From Komagataeibacter melaceti (GTDB taxonomy: Bacteria > Pseudomonadota > Alphaproteobacteria > Acetobacterales > Acetobacteraceae), in contig NZ_QUWV01000049.1 in the NCBI RefSeq assembly GCF_003403295.1, positions 1 to 61,736 of the forward strand: a stretch of DNA of 61,736 nucleotides, read 5' to 3'. The notes below the pieces were generated by a model that saw nothing but the letters and a program-made list of their open reading frames with translations, had not been told where the DNA came from and made no database searches. Numbering within the stretch: position 1 is the stretch's first letter; the number at the start of each line of letters is the position of its first letter. Of the stretch, positions 48,161-57,476 are shown piece by piece. The position numbers and the translations under genes were made by a program.

Positions 48161-50120
48161 CCTGCGCGGTACGGTTCATGATCCGGTCGATATGGGTGGC
48201 AAGGTCGGCGCGGGTGAAGGGTTTGTGCATGACATCGGCGCTGCCCGCGGGCAATGCGCCCGCATTGGCGTAGCCGGTCAGGTACAGCACGCGCAGGCCG
48301 GGGCGCAGGGCCTGCAGGCGATGCGCCGTCTCGAGTCCGCCCATGCCCGGCATCATGACATCCATGATCACGAGGTCGATCGGCCCCACGCCCTCCTCCA
48401 TGGCGCGCACGGCCTCGGCGCCGCTGGCATATTCACGCACGTCATGCCCGCGCGCACGCAGGAACCCTGCCGTTACCGCCCGCACCCCCGGTTCGTCATC
48501 CACCACCATCACGTGCAATACCCGGTCCGTCTCCCCCTCGCCCGCGACGGCAGGGCTGGTGGCAGCCGAAGTGTCATTTTCCACCGCACCGGCCTGCACG
48601 GGCAGGCACAGGTCAACCCGCGTACCCTCTCCCGGCTGGCTGCGCACCTGTACCTCGCCACCCACATGGCGGATGAAGCCATAGATCATGGACAGCCCCA
48701 GCCCCGTGCCACGGCCCACATCCTTAGTGGTGAAGAACGGCTCGAACACCCGCGCCAGCGTCTCGGGCGACATGCCAACGCCCTGATCTGTCACGGAAAC
48801 CATGACATACCTGCCGGGCACAAGGTTGGTGCCCGCCACGATTTCCTTCACCCGTTTCAGCCCGGTGGAAACCCGGATCACGCCGCCACCGGGCATGGCG
48901 TCCACCGCGTTGATGCACAGGTTGAGCACCGCCAGTTCAAGCTGGCCCGCATCCGTATTGACCGGCGGCAACATCCCGTCCGATGCGGCGGTATCCACCA
49001 CGATGGTACATGGCGCGCCACCATCCTTGCCCTGCCGGGACACAACCGTCTGGGCCAGCAGGTCCTTCATGCCGTGCAGCAGGGCATTCACATCCACCGG
49101 CTCAAGGCTCAGGTCACGCGGACGGCTGAAATTGAGCAGCCGCCGTGTCAATGACGCCCCGCGCTGGGCGGCGGCGGCGGCATTGTCCAGAAGCCGCGCC
49201 ATCGGTCCGTCTTCCGGTCCCATGTCGCGCACCAGTTCGAGCGACCCCAGCACGGCGGTCAGCAGGTTGTTGAAATCATGCGCGATCCCGCCCGCCAGCG
49301 TGCCCAGCGCCTGCATTTTCTCCGCCTGGCGCAGCCGGGCCGCCATTTCCTGCTGGCGCGTGACGTCGCGGTTGATCACGACGGAGCATGCCGTGCCATC
49401 CCCCAGCGCGCCCAGCACCACGCGCGTAATCTCACGCCACCGCCCCTGCGCGCCACCGCGTATGTGGGCGGGCAGTTCAAAAGTCTCCTCGTCCCGTCCC
49501 TCGGCCAGCAGGCGTTCCTGTGCTGCGCGGATGATGGGCAGGAGTTCGGCGTCGCACAGTTCCTCCTCCGTGCGGCCCAGACAGGCGGCGATGTCGCGGC
49601 CATAGAAATCGGCCGCCTGCTGGTTGATGCGGATGAACCGGCCCTGCGCGTCCTTGAACCCCAGCCCCGAGCGCAGGTTGTCCAGCAGCCCGTGCAGCAG
49701 CATGCGCTCGGTGCGCAGTTCACGTTCCAGCCGGTGGTAATCCGCCGCCTGCACGATCATGGCGCGCAGGGCGTCGGGGTCCCATGGCTTGTGGGAATAG
49801 AATGAAATCCGCCCCTGGTTCAGCGCCGCCGCCACCGCGCCGATATCGGCATAGCCCGTGAGCAGGATCGCCTGCGCGTCACAGGTCTCCCGCGCGCGCG
49901 CCAGCATGACATCTCCCCCCATCTCGGGCATGCGCTGGTCGGATACGATCACGTCCACATCATTGCGGGTGGACAGGATTTCCAGCGCCGCGATGGGCGA
50001 TGTGGTGGACAGGACGGTAAACGTATCTTCAAGCAGGTCCGTCAGAGCGACAAGGATTTCCGCCTCGTCATCCACCAGCAGCACAACGGGGCGCGGCTGT
50101 ACCGCAGGTTCGGTATTCAT
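48153..50120 (-). CDS. hybrid histidine kinase REC-PAS-HK-REC
   Basis: 655-residue soluble sensor kinase, last gene of the chemosensory operon. N-terminal receiver (about 10-125) with Asp61 in VSDQRMPEMGG; PAS domain (about 140-260, FKDAQGRFIRINQ-type); HisKA with His281 in GGIAHDFNN; HATPase with [26 protein letters not shown] and GTGLGLSM; C-terminal receiver with Asp587 in IMDVMMPGMGG. No membrane helix. Its ATG overlaps the upstream kinase's stop codon. The first receiver could accept phosphate from the operon's CheA (inference). Confidence 0.88.
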   Translation of the reverse strand: MNTEPAVQPRPVVLLVDDEAEILVALTDLLEDTFTVLSTTSPIAALEILSTRNDVDVIVSDQRMPEMGGDVMLARARETCDAQAILLTGYADIGAVAAALNQGRISFYSHKPWDPDALRAMIVQAADYHRLERELRTERMLLHGLLDNLRSGLGFKDAQGRFIRINQQAADFYGRDIAACLGRTEEELCDAELLPIIRAAQERLLAEGRDEETFELPAHIRGGAQGRWREITRVVLGALGDGTACSVVINRDVTRQQEMAARLRQAEKMQALGTLAGGIAHDFNNLLTAVLGSLELVRDMGPEDGPMARLLDNAAAAAQRGASLTRRLLNFSRPRDLSLEPVDVNALLHGMKDLLAQTVVSRQGKDGGAPCTIVVDTAASDGMLPPVNTDAGQLELAVLNLCINAVDAMPGGGVIRVSTGLKRVKEIVAGTNLVPGRYVMVSVTDQGVGMSPETLARVFEPFFTTKDVGRGTGLGLSMIYGFIRHVGGEVQVRSQPGEGTRVDLCLPVQAGAVENDTSAATSPAVAGEGETDRVLHVMVVDDEPGVRAVTAGFLRARGHDVREYASGAEAVRAMEEGVGPIDLVIMDVMMPGMGGLETAHRLQALRPGLRVLYLTGYANAGALPAGSADVMHKPFTRADLATHIDRIMNRTAQEA

Positions 50121-52033
50121 TGGTCTGTAACTCCCTGCCCCTGCGCGGGACGCGGTGGTTCATGCGGTGCCCGGCCGGCCGGGTCGGACGGTGGCGGCCC
50201 CGGCGGCAGGCTCTCACCGCTCGGGCCGGGGTTCCACGGTACGGAAATGGTGAAGCGCGCGCCACCCTGCGGCGCCCGCCCTACCGAAAGGCTGCCATGA
50301 TGCGCCTGCACCACACTGTAGGCGATGGCCAGCCCCAGCCCGGTTCCCGCACCCACCGGCTTGGTTGTAAAGAACGGCTCGAAAATACGTTCCTGCACAT
50401 CGGGCGCGATGCCGGGGCCGCTGTCGGTAATGACGAAGACATAACTGTCCTGCCCGCCTTCTTTGTGCGCAAGGAAGGTATGGATCTCGATTTCCCCCTC
50501 CGCGATGCCGCTGCGGGCGGACATGTCCTCGGGCTGGGCGGCCAGGATGGCATCGGCGGCGTTGCTGATGATGTTCATGATGACCTGATTGAGCAGCGCC
50601 GCCTGACAGTACAGCCGCTCCGGCGCTTCATAACGCCGCCGGACCACGATGCCGCTGCCCAGCTTCTGGGTCAGGAGCGCCATGACCGTTTCCAGCGCTT
50701 CGGGCACGTCGATCAGCTGGAACAGCCCTTCATCCAGCCGGGAGAATTTGCGCAGGTTCAGCACAAGGTTCTGGATGCGCCGCAGCCCCATGTTCATGGA
50801 ACCCACGCGGTCACGGCACTTGTTCAGTATGGCCTCGCGCTCCGGCTGGCCCGCATCGGTGCAGGTGGCCTCCATGTCCTTCAGCCGTTCCAGCCCGCGC
50901 GCCACCGTATCCTTGTGCGCAAGGATGAAGGCGAGCGGGTTGTTGATCTCATGCGCGATCCCGGCCACCAGTTCACCCAAGGACGCCATCTTGGCGGTCT
51001 GCACCAGCTTGCCCTGTGTCTCGATCAGTTTGCGGTTGGCGTCGGCCAGTTCGCGGTTGGCCTGTTCCAGCGCCTCCGCCAGCGATGCCTTGGAGGCAAT
51101 GGCTGCCGCCTGCGCGCGTGCGCTCCGGACCGCGACCTCACGCGCCTGGCGCTCCATCTCGATCCGGCGCACGTCATCCTGCAGCAGCTTGCGCCGCACC
51201 AGCACGCGGATGCGCAGCGCAAGCGCCGCAGGCCCCACATCGCGTGAGACGAGATCATCTATCCCCGCCTCGAACACGCGGGCCGAAAACGCGCGCGCAT
51301 CCGGCCGGGGGCCGCCATCCACCCCGAGTATGCGCGGCGGCACGTTGCCCGAGAGCAGGTCTTCCTGCCGCCATCCATCCAGCCTGCGGCAGACTTCCAG
51401 CCCGTCGAATTCATGGCATGCCAGATCAATCACCACGCAGTCGGGCATGTGGTCGGGGTCATGCAGCAGGGAGGGCTCCAGCCGCTCGGGGTCATGGCAG
51501 AGCGTGACGATATGCCCGTCACGCCGCAACTGCCCGATCAGTTCCGGCACCGCCTGCTGCTGTGCGGGTTCGGGGGCGATGACCATGATGCGTGCGCGGC
51601 GGAAGACACGTTCGGGCCGCAGGCTGGGCGCATGGGCCGCGTGCTCGCGCAAAAGCGCGCGGATGCGGAAGACGATCAGTGCGGGGTCCGAGGATTTGGG
51701 GATGTAGGCATCCGCCCCGCTCTCCAGCCCTTCACGCTCCAGACCCGGCTCGATCCCCTCCGTCAGGATCAGGACGGGGATGGTGCGCGTCACCGCGTTC
51801 ATGCGCAACTGGCGGGCAAGCTGGCCGCCATTCATGCCCGGCAGGTGATAGTCCGCGATCACCAGCCCCGGCAGGCGCTCATCCAGCGTATCAAGCGCTT
51901 CCTCGCCACTGGCCACGCGATGGACGTGAAAGCCGTGCCCTTCCAGCATGCGGCGGATGCGCAGCGCCTGCGTGTCCGAATCCTCGACCAGCAGCAGCGT
52001 GTCCGGGTCATCCTTTCCATTGGTCAGGGACAT
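50117..52033 (-). CDS. REC-REC-histidine kinase
   Basis: About 638 residues. A canonical receiver (about 10-130) has Asp61 in [11 protein letters not shown]; a second, divergent receiver-like domain (about 148-280) keeps an Asp (203) in [12 protein letters not shown] but has lost several conserved positions. A coiled coil (about 285-350) leads to a kinase with His361 in [13 protein letters not shown] and HATPase motifs FEPFFTTKP and GTGLGLAI. Tandem receivers in front of an effector recall PleD, with the diguanylate cyclase replaced by a kinase. Start set at 52033, 10 bases after the cheB stop. Soluble, no membrane helix. Confidence 0.85.
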   Translation of the reverse strand: MSLTNGKDDPDTLLLVEDSDTQALRIRRMLEGHGFHVHRVASGEEALDTLDERLPGLVIADYHLPGMNGGQLARQLRMNAVTRTIPVLILTEGIEPGLEREGLESGADAYIPKSSDPALIVFRIRALLREHAAHAPSLRPERVFRRARIMVIAPEPAQQQAVPELIGQLRRDGHIVTLCHDPERLEPSLLHDPDHMPDCVVIDLACHEFDGLEVCRRLDGWRQEDLLSGNVPPRILGVDGGPRPDARAFSARVFEAGIDDLVSRDVGPAALALRIRVLVRRKLLQDDVRRIEMERQAREVAVRSARAQAAAIASKASLAEALEQANRELADANRKLIETQGKLVQTAKMASLGELVAGIAHEINNPLAFILAHKDTVARGLERLKDMEATCTDAGQPEREAILNKCRDRVGSMNMGLRRIQNLVLNLRKFSRLDEGLFQLIDVPEALETVMALLTQKLGSGIVVRRRYEAPERLYCQAALLNQVIMNIISNAADAILAAQPEDMSARSGIAEGEIEIHTFLAHKEGGQDSYVFVITDSGPGIAPDVQERIFEPFFTTKPVGAGTGLGLAIAYSVVQAHHGSLSVGRAPQGGARFTISVPWNPGPSGESLPPGPPPSDPAGRAPHEPPRPAQGQGVTDQ

Positions 52034-52043
52034 GGGGAGGTCA

Positions 52044-53135
52044 TCATCCTTCCTGAAGTCTGTCGGCCGGTGTCTGGCCGCCTGCCAGAAGCCGGAGGAT
52101 ATGCGGGCCGATTTCATGCACCGGCAGGCTTATGCACGCGGCCCCTGCCTGCTCGGCGGCGCCGGGCATGCCGTGGATGACCGAGGTACTGCGGTCTTCC
52201 GCAATCGTGTAGCCACCGCGTGCGCGGATGCGGCCCAGCCCCTCCACGCCGTCTTCCCCCATGCCGGTCAGCAGCACGCCGAGGCCATCGGCCCCGAATA
52301 CGCGGGCAACGGAGGAAAACAGCACATCGGCCGAAGGGCGCTGCCCCTGCACCTGCGCTTCATCATGCAGCACGACCTCGCCGCGCGTGCCCACCGTCAT
52401 GTGCCGGTTGCCCGGGGCCACCAGCACCCGCCCGCGCGCCAGCGGCGTTCCGTGCCGCGCCAGCATGACCGGCATGGGCACCTGCTGGTCCAGCCACTGG
52501 GCGAAACCTTCCATGAAAGGTTCGCCCATATGCTGCACCAGCACCACCGGCAGCGCGAAATCGGCCGGCAGGTCACCCAGCACGCGCGCAAAGGCGGTCG
52601 GCCCGCCGGTGGAGGCGGCAAGGGCAAGGATACGGGGGTGGATATCAAGCGGGCGGGTCCAGACATCTGGCCGGGGCGATGGTTCGGCCTGCACCATGCG
52701 GCGGCGGATGACCGGCACCTGGCTCATGATATAGAGCTGCGTCGCAATGCCCTGCGCCGTGGCCCCCGTGCCCCCGCTTGAGAGGCCCTGCGGCTTCTCG
52801 ACAACCGCCAGCGCGCCCGAGCGCAGCGCGTTCATGGAAACCTTGGTGGCCTCATTCCCCACCGTATCGCTGACAATCACGATGGGCGTGGGAAAATGCG
52901 CCATGATCTGCCGCGTGGCTTCCAGCCCGTCCATGCCGGGCAGGCAGATATCCATGGAGATCACATCGGGGCGCAGGTGCGGGACAAGGCGCAGGGCTTC
53001 TTCCGCCGTTTCCACGGCCTGAAGCAGTTCAAGGCGCGGGTCGCTGGCCACCACGCGCATGAGCAGGTGGCGCAGCACCGCCGAATCTTCCACGATCAGC
53101 ACGCGGCGCGGGGGCTGGGGCGTGAGCGTGCTCAC
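52044..53135 (-). CDS. cheB: chemosensory methylesterase CheB
   Basis: 363-residue response regulator that removes methyl groups from receptor glutamates, adapting the signalling. Receiver with Asp62 in ISMDICLPGMDG; methylesterase with Ser175 (AASTGGP), His202 (VQHMGE) and Asp295 (GMGEDG), so the catalytic triad is intact. Its start is inside the end of cheA (4-base overlap). It corresponds in position to WspF. Confidence 0.95.
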   Translation of the reverse strand: MSTLTPQPPRRVLIVEDSAVLRHLLMRVVASDPRLELLQAVETAEEALRLVPHLRPDVISMDICLPGMDGLEATRQIMAHFPTPIVIVSDTVGNEATKVSMNALRSGALAVVEKPQGLSSGGTGATAQGIATQLYIMSQVPVIRRRMVQAEPSPRPDVWTRPLDIHPRILALAASTGGPTAFARVLGDLPADFALPVVLVQHMGEPFMEGFAQWLDQQVPMPVMLARHGTPLARGRVLVAPGNRHMTVGTRGEVVLHDEAQVQGQRPSADVLFSSVARVFGADGLGVLLTGMGEDGVEGLGRIRARGGYTIAEDRSTSVIHGMPGAAEQAGAACISLPVHEIGPHILRLLAGGQTPADRLQEG

Positions 53136-55237
53136 AAAAGTCCCCTTATGGTGTCGATCAGTTCGCCCTGATCAAATTTCTGCTTGGTCAGGTAGGCACG
53201 CGCGCCCCCTTCCATGCCCCGGCGCACGTCCTCGCCCTCGTCACGCGATGTCATGAGCACCACCGGAATATCCGCCAGATGCGGATCGGCCCGCATGGCC
53301 GCCAGCAGGGCGAAGCCATCCATGCGCGGCATTTCCACATCCGTCACCACCACATCGACATGCCGCGTGGACTGCTGGAGCTGCGCCAGCGCCTCCTCCC
53401 CATCCACCGCAAGGCAGACATCATAACCATGGGACTGGAGGATCGTTTTCTGCAATGTCCGGGTCGTGATCGAGTCATCCACCACCATGACCAGCGGCGC
53501 ATGGCGCACCGGGGTCACGCGGGCGGCCTCGTCCACATCGCTGAAGCGCACCGTCCCGCCATTGCCGCGCAGCCGCCAGCGCGCGAACAGCCGGTCGGGG
53601 CTGAGGACAAAGACCGGCTGGTCCTCCCGCGGCCACGCGATGCCGGGGACCAGTTCACTATCAAGCCCCACCGCCGTGGCATCCGACACCAGCAGGGTGC
53701 GCACGTCCACCATGCGCTCGACCGCAAAGCCGCAGCGCACGCCATCAACCTCCATCACCGCGACGCTGACCGCACCGTCGCGCACCGGCAGGGGCGCGTC
53801 CTCATCACCCACAAAGGCCATGAGCGGGACCAGCGGCACCAGTTCTTCCGCCTGCTGCGTGGCCTCGGGCGCAGGCCGGACCCCATCGGGCGGGTGCGGC
53901 ACCACGCCAAAGGGCAGGCCATTGAGCATGCGGATGTCCTCGCGCCGGATGCGCAGCAGGTGGCGGATGACCCGCCCCGGCAGGCCCAGCGTCTGGCCCG
54001 CGTTTTCCACCAGCAGCACCGTGCGCTGCCGCTGCGAGACCGGCACGGTCAGCGTGACCGTGGTGCCGGCGGGCTGGCGCTGTTCCATGCGCACGGTGCC
54101 GTGCAGCGCGCGCGCCGCCTCGGCCACGACCGACAGGCCCACCCCGCGCCCGGCCAGGCTGTCGGCCTGCCCGCGGGTGGAAAACCCCGGTTCGAACACA
54201 CGCGCCAGCAACTGCCGCGCATCTAGCGGCGCATCGGCATGGACCAGCCCCTGCCCCGCCGCGCGCGCGGCAATGGCGCGCAGGTCCGGCCCGCGCCCGT
54301 CATCACTGACCGCGACCTGAAGCCGCACCCCGGTCAGGGTGACGGAAATGGTGATGTTGAGGCGTTCCGACTTGCCCGCCTTCAGCCGCTGGGCGCGTGT
54401 CTCGTACCCATGGACGATGGCATTACGCACAAGGTGGATGACCGGGTCGCGCAGCGCCTGCATCACGCGCCGTTCGGTCTGCACGCCCATGCCGTGCATA
54501 TGCACGTCCACCCCGGCTTCCGGCCCGCCATGCTCACGCGCGATGCGCCGCGCCATGGGGGCAAGCGAGCCGAACACGCTTTCCGCCGGGACAAGGGTGA
54601 CGGCATGCACTTCCTCCCCCAGCCGCAGGAGCGCGCGGTCGATCTGGCCCGCCATGAGTTCACGCTCACGCCCCACCGCCATGAGCCTGCGTGTCATCCT
54701 GCCGAATTCGGCCACCGGGTCGGCGCGCATGCGTTCGGGCGCGTGCATGACGGCGCGTGAATCCGCCAGCAGGTCCATCACCCGCGCCCACAGCCGCTCG
54801 TGCCGGTCCGCCACCGACATGAGGTCATGCACGGCCGAGGCCAGCGCATCGAGCCGTGCGACAGGCACCTGCACATAGGCCGCGTTATCGGCCGGTGCGG
54901 GCGCTTCGGGGCGTGTGTCCTCCTCCGGCGGCGCCGATGTCATGATCAGGTCGATCTCATCAAGCGTGTCGGTAATGGCCCTGAGGTCATCCGCATCCGG
55001 CAGGGCGCTGGCGGCCAGCAGGGCGGACAGGCGGTTTTCCAGCGTGTGCGCCACGGTTTCGACTGCGGGCAGTTCCACCGCGCGGGCCGCGCCCTTGAGC
55101 GAATGGACACGGCGGAATATTTCCGCCACGTCGCGCCGGTCCGCGCAGCCGGACGCCACCACGGCCCTGATGGCGCGCAGGTGGTCGCGATATTCCGCGT
55201 CAAATACCGCCAGCAGTTCGTCCCGAAGGCTTTCCAC
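53132..55237 (-). CDS. cheA: chemosensory kinase CheA fused to receiver
   Basis: 701-residue CheA-REC. Hpt domain with His45 in RRVHSLKGAAR; a linker (about 110-130); dimer and kinase part with the N box VRNAIVHGYE and G boxes VSDDGRGPD and GRGVGLSVV; CheW-like domain (RTVLLVENAGQTLGLPG...); C-terminal receiver with Asp633 in VVTDVEMPRMDG. WspE has the same Hpt-HATPase-CheW-REC order. No P2 domain is obvious, as in WspE. Fused receivers usually act as a phosphate sink or relay. Confidence 0.93.
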   Translation of the reverse strand: MESLRDELLAVFDAEYRDHLRAIRAVVASGCADRRDVAEIFRRVHSLKGAARAVELPAVETVAHTLENRLSALLAASALPDADDLRAITDTLDEIDLIMTSAPPEEDTRPEAPAPADNAAYVQVPVARLDALASAVHDLMSVADRHERLWARVMDLLADSRAVMHAPERMRADPVAEFGRMTRRLMAVGRERELMAGQIDRALLRLGEEVHAVTLVPAESVFGSLAPMARRIAREHGGPEAGVDVHMHGMGVQTERRVMQALRDPVIHLVRNAIVHGYETRAQRLKAGKSERLNITISVTLTGVRLQVAVSDDGRGPDLRAIAARAAGQGLVHADAPLDARQLLARVFEPGFSTRGQADSLAGRGVGLSVVAEAARALHGTVRMEQRQPAGTTVTLTVPVSQRQRTVLLVENAGQTLGLPGRVIRHLLRIRREDIRMLNGLPFGVVPHPPDGVRPAPEATQQAEELVPLVPLMAFVGDEDAPLPVRDGAVSVAVMEVDGVRCGFAVERMVDVRTLLVSDATAVGLDSELVPGIAWPREDQPVFVLSPDRLFARWRLRGNGGTVRFSDVDEAARVTPVRHAPLVMVVDDSITTRTLQKTILQSHGYDVCLAVDGEEALAQLQQSTRHVDVVVTDVEMPRMDGFALLAAMRADPHLADIPVVLMTSRDEGEDVRRGMEGGARAYLTKQKFDQGELIDTIRGLL

Positions 55238-55247
55238 GGCCTTGCCG

Positions 55248-56930
55248 TCAGGTCCGGTAACGTGCGGAGATGGTCAGCAACTGCTTGGACAGCTTGCCAA
55301 GGTTGCTGGCCGAGACCTCCAGGTTACGGGTGCCGGCCGATGTCTGCTGGCTGGCCTGGCGGATGCTCTGCAGCGCCGTCATAACCTGTTCGATCCCGAT
55401 CTGCTGCTGGTTGGTCGAAGCCACGATCTGCTGGAAGGCATGCACCCCTTCCTCGATGCCGCCGGTCATGCGCTCGATGGTGCGGTAGGCGATGTCGGTC
55501 CGTTCCCGACCGGCGGAAACGCGCTTGACCGCCTCCTCCGTCAGCATGACGGAGGTGTTGATGCCGCGCTGGATGTCACCCAGTATGGCGCGGACATTCT
55601 GCGTCGCGTCACGCGACTGGTCGGCCAGGATCTTCATCTCGGCCGCCACCACGGCAAAGGAGCGGCCATGCTCGCCCGCCGCAGCCGCCTCGATCGCGGC
55701 GTTGAGCGCGAGCAGGTGCGAACGCTCCGACAGGTCATTGACAGTGGCGATGATCTCGCTGATCGCCTCGGTCCGTTCGGACAGCGCCACGATGTTCGAG
55801 GCCACGGCCTCGGCCCCGTCATGGGTATGGGCCATGGCGCGCGCGGTTTCCTCCACCGCCTCAAGCCCGCTGGCGGAGCTGTGGACGATCACCTCCGCCG
55901 AGGAAATCACCTCCCGCGCGCGCTTGCTGATCTGCGCGCCCGAATGGGTGATCTCGTCCACCGTGGCCGCCGTTTCCTGCACGGCGGCGAACTGTTCTTC
56001 CACGCTTGCGGCCTGCTGCTGCGTGGAGGCGCGGATCTCGGCCACCGCCGTATCAAGGTTCTGCGTCACCTCGCCACTCTGCCGCGCGATTTCACGCAGG
56101 CCGTCGATCATGCGGTTCAGGCCCGCGGCAAGACGGGCGACCTCGTCACGTTCCTCGCCCATGCCGCCCACCTTGGCGCGCGTGGCCAGGTCACCCTGCC
56201 CCACGCGCTCCATCACGTGCATGATGGAGGAAATCGGCTCCATAATGGAGCGCCGTGTCCAGAACGTGACGATCAGCGCCACGACAACCGCCAGCCCCAT
56301 GCCGATGGCAAGCGAGCGGCGGCTGTAGTCATAGGATGCGGCCCCCTGCGTTTCCGCCACCTGCACGCCGTGGTCCAGCAGGGAGGCCGCCCGGCTGACC
56401 AGCAGGTCGATGGACTGTTCACGGCTGTCTATGCGTGACGCCTGTTCGCGCACGCTGGCGTCATTGGCCGCGCGCATGGCCTGGAACAACATGCCCGCCG
56501 CACGCGTATCCATCTGGAACTGGCCGGAAATATCGCGCAACTGCGCAGCGACGGTATTGAACATGTCGCGCTGGTCATCGCTGCGCGCCAGGCGTCCGGC
56601 TTCCTCCGCGCGGGACAGCACGCCCGCCAGCAGGCCCTCGGCCTCACGCGCCTTTTCATCCCATGCGGCAATGGCGTCTTCCAGCACGGCGGGCGCGGTT
56701 TCGAAATCATGCGCGTAGTAATGCGCAAGGATGGCGAGGCGGCGCGCCACCAGGTCGTTCTCGTTGGCGCGGATATGCGTCAGTTCGCGATAGACCGACA
56801 GATCGCGCGTGACGATGAGGGTCATTTCATCACGCACCTCACGGATCTGCCCCAGTGCGTAGATCCCCAGCGAGACCAGCAGCAGGACACCGACCATGAA
56901 GCCGAACAGCAGGCGATTGGCGATTGTCAC
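55248..56930 (-). CDS. methyl-accepting chemotaxis protein
   Basis: 560-residue receptor. First membrane helix near 6-27, a helical periplasmic domain of about 175 residues without PAS or Cache features (four-helix-bundle style), second helix about 206-224, HAMP to about 280, then the long coiled-coil signalling domain. The hairpin tip reads HLLALNAAIEAAAAGEHGRSFAVVAAEMKILADQS, close to the highly conserved tip with minor changes (AAAAGEHGRS). No C-terminal pentapeptide for CheR tethering. Equivalent to WspA in gene position. Confidence 0.93.
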   Translation of the reverse strand: MTIANRLLFGFMVGVLLLVSLGIYALGQIREVRDEMTLIVTRDLSVYRELTHIRANENDLVARRLAILAHYYAHDFETAPAVLEDAIAAWDEKAREAEGLLAGVLSRAEEAGRLARSDDQRDMFNTVAAQLRDISGQFQMDTRAAGMLFQAMRAANDASVREQASRIDSREQSIDLLVSRAASLLDHGVQVAETQGAASYDYSRRSLAIGMGLAVVVALIVTFWTRRSIMEPISSIMHVMERVGQGDLATRAKVGGMGEERDEVARLAAGLNRMIDGLREIARQSGEVTQNLDTAVAEIRASTQQQAASVEEQFAAVQETAATVDEITHSGAQISKRAREVISSAEVIVHSSASGLEAVEETARAMAHTHDGAEAVASNIVALSERTEAISEIIATVNDLSERSHLLALNAAIEAAAAGEHGRSFAVVAAEMKILADQSRDATQNVRAILGDIQRGINTSVMLTEEAVKRVSAGRERTDIAYRTIERMTGGIEEGVHAFQQIVASTNQQQIGIEQVMTALQSIRQASQQTSAGTRNLEVSASNLGKLSKQLLTISARYRT

Positions 56931-56936
56931 GGGATT

Positions 56937-57476
56937 TCACACTCCGACATAACGGGAAGAGAACAGGCGCGCGGGGTCGATAACGGTCAGGCTGCGCCCA
57001 TCGGGCAGGCGCGCCTGTGGAAAGCCCGAGGGCGTGAGCGGGGTGGGCGTGCCCGCGATTTCCACCGTGCCGGTGGCCGCCGTGGCCAGCAGGGCGATCC
57101 GCCCCAGCGGGATGCTGGAGACCGAACGCAGCAGCAGCATCACCCCCGGCCTGTCCAGCCGCGCGCCCCCCAGCAGTACCGACAGGTCGAACACCGTATA
57201 CAGGTCACCCTGATAGCCATGCACGCCCTGCACGCCGGGCGGGCAGTCGGGCCTGCGCGGCATGTCGCTCCAGACCGGGTCGGTCACGCGCAGCACGGCA
57301 TGCAGGTCCACCCCGCAGCACTGCCCGGCAAGGTCGAGCATGACCAGCGGGCGGCGGGTCGTGGCCTGCGTATCATCCTGCCCGCGTGCGGCCATGATGC
57401 GCGCGCGTTCGCGAAGCACGCGCCGTGCAAAGGCGTCACTGCTGCCCGTGGGGCGTTCTATGCCACCGGCCGTCAT
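56937..57476 (-). CDS. cheW: CheW-like coupling protein 2
   Basis: 179 residues with an Arg-rich N-terminal helix (about 40 residues) then a CheW fold: PLVMLDLAGQCCGVDLHAVLRVTD, QGVHGYQGDLYTVFDLSVLLGG. Links receptor to CheA. It overlaps the cheR stop and precedes the receptor gene by 6 bases. Two CheW proteins flanking a CheR occur in Wsp operons (WspB and WspD). Confidence 0.88.
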   Translation of the reverse strand: MTAGGIERPTGSSDAFARRVLRERARIMAARGQDDTQATTRRPLVMLDLAGQCCGVDLHAVLRVTDPVWSDMPRRPDCPPGVQGVHGYQGDLYTVFDLSVLLGGARLDRPGVMLLLRSVSSIPLGRIALLATAATGTVEIAGTPTPLTPSGFPQARLPDGRSLTVIDPARLFSSRYVGV

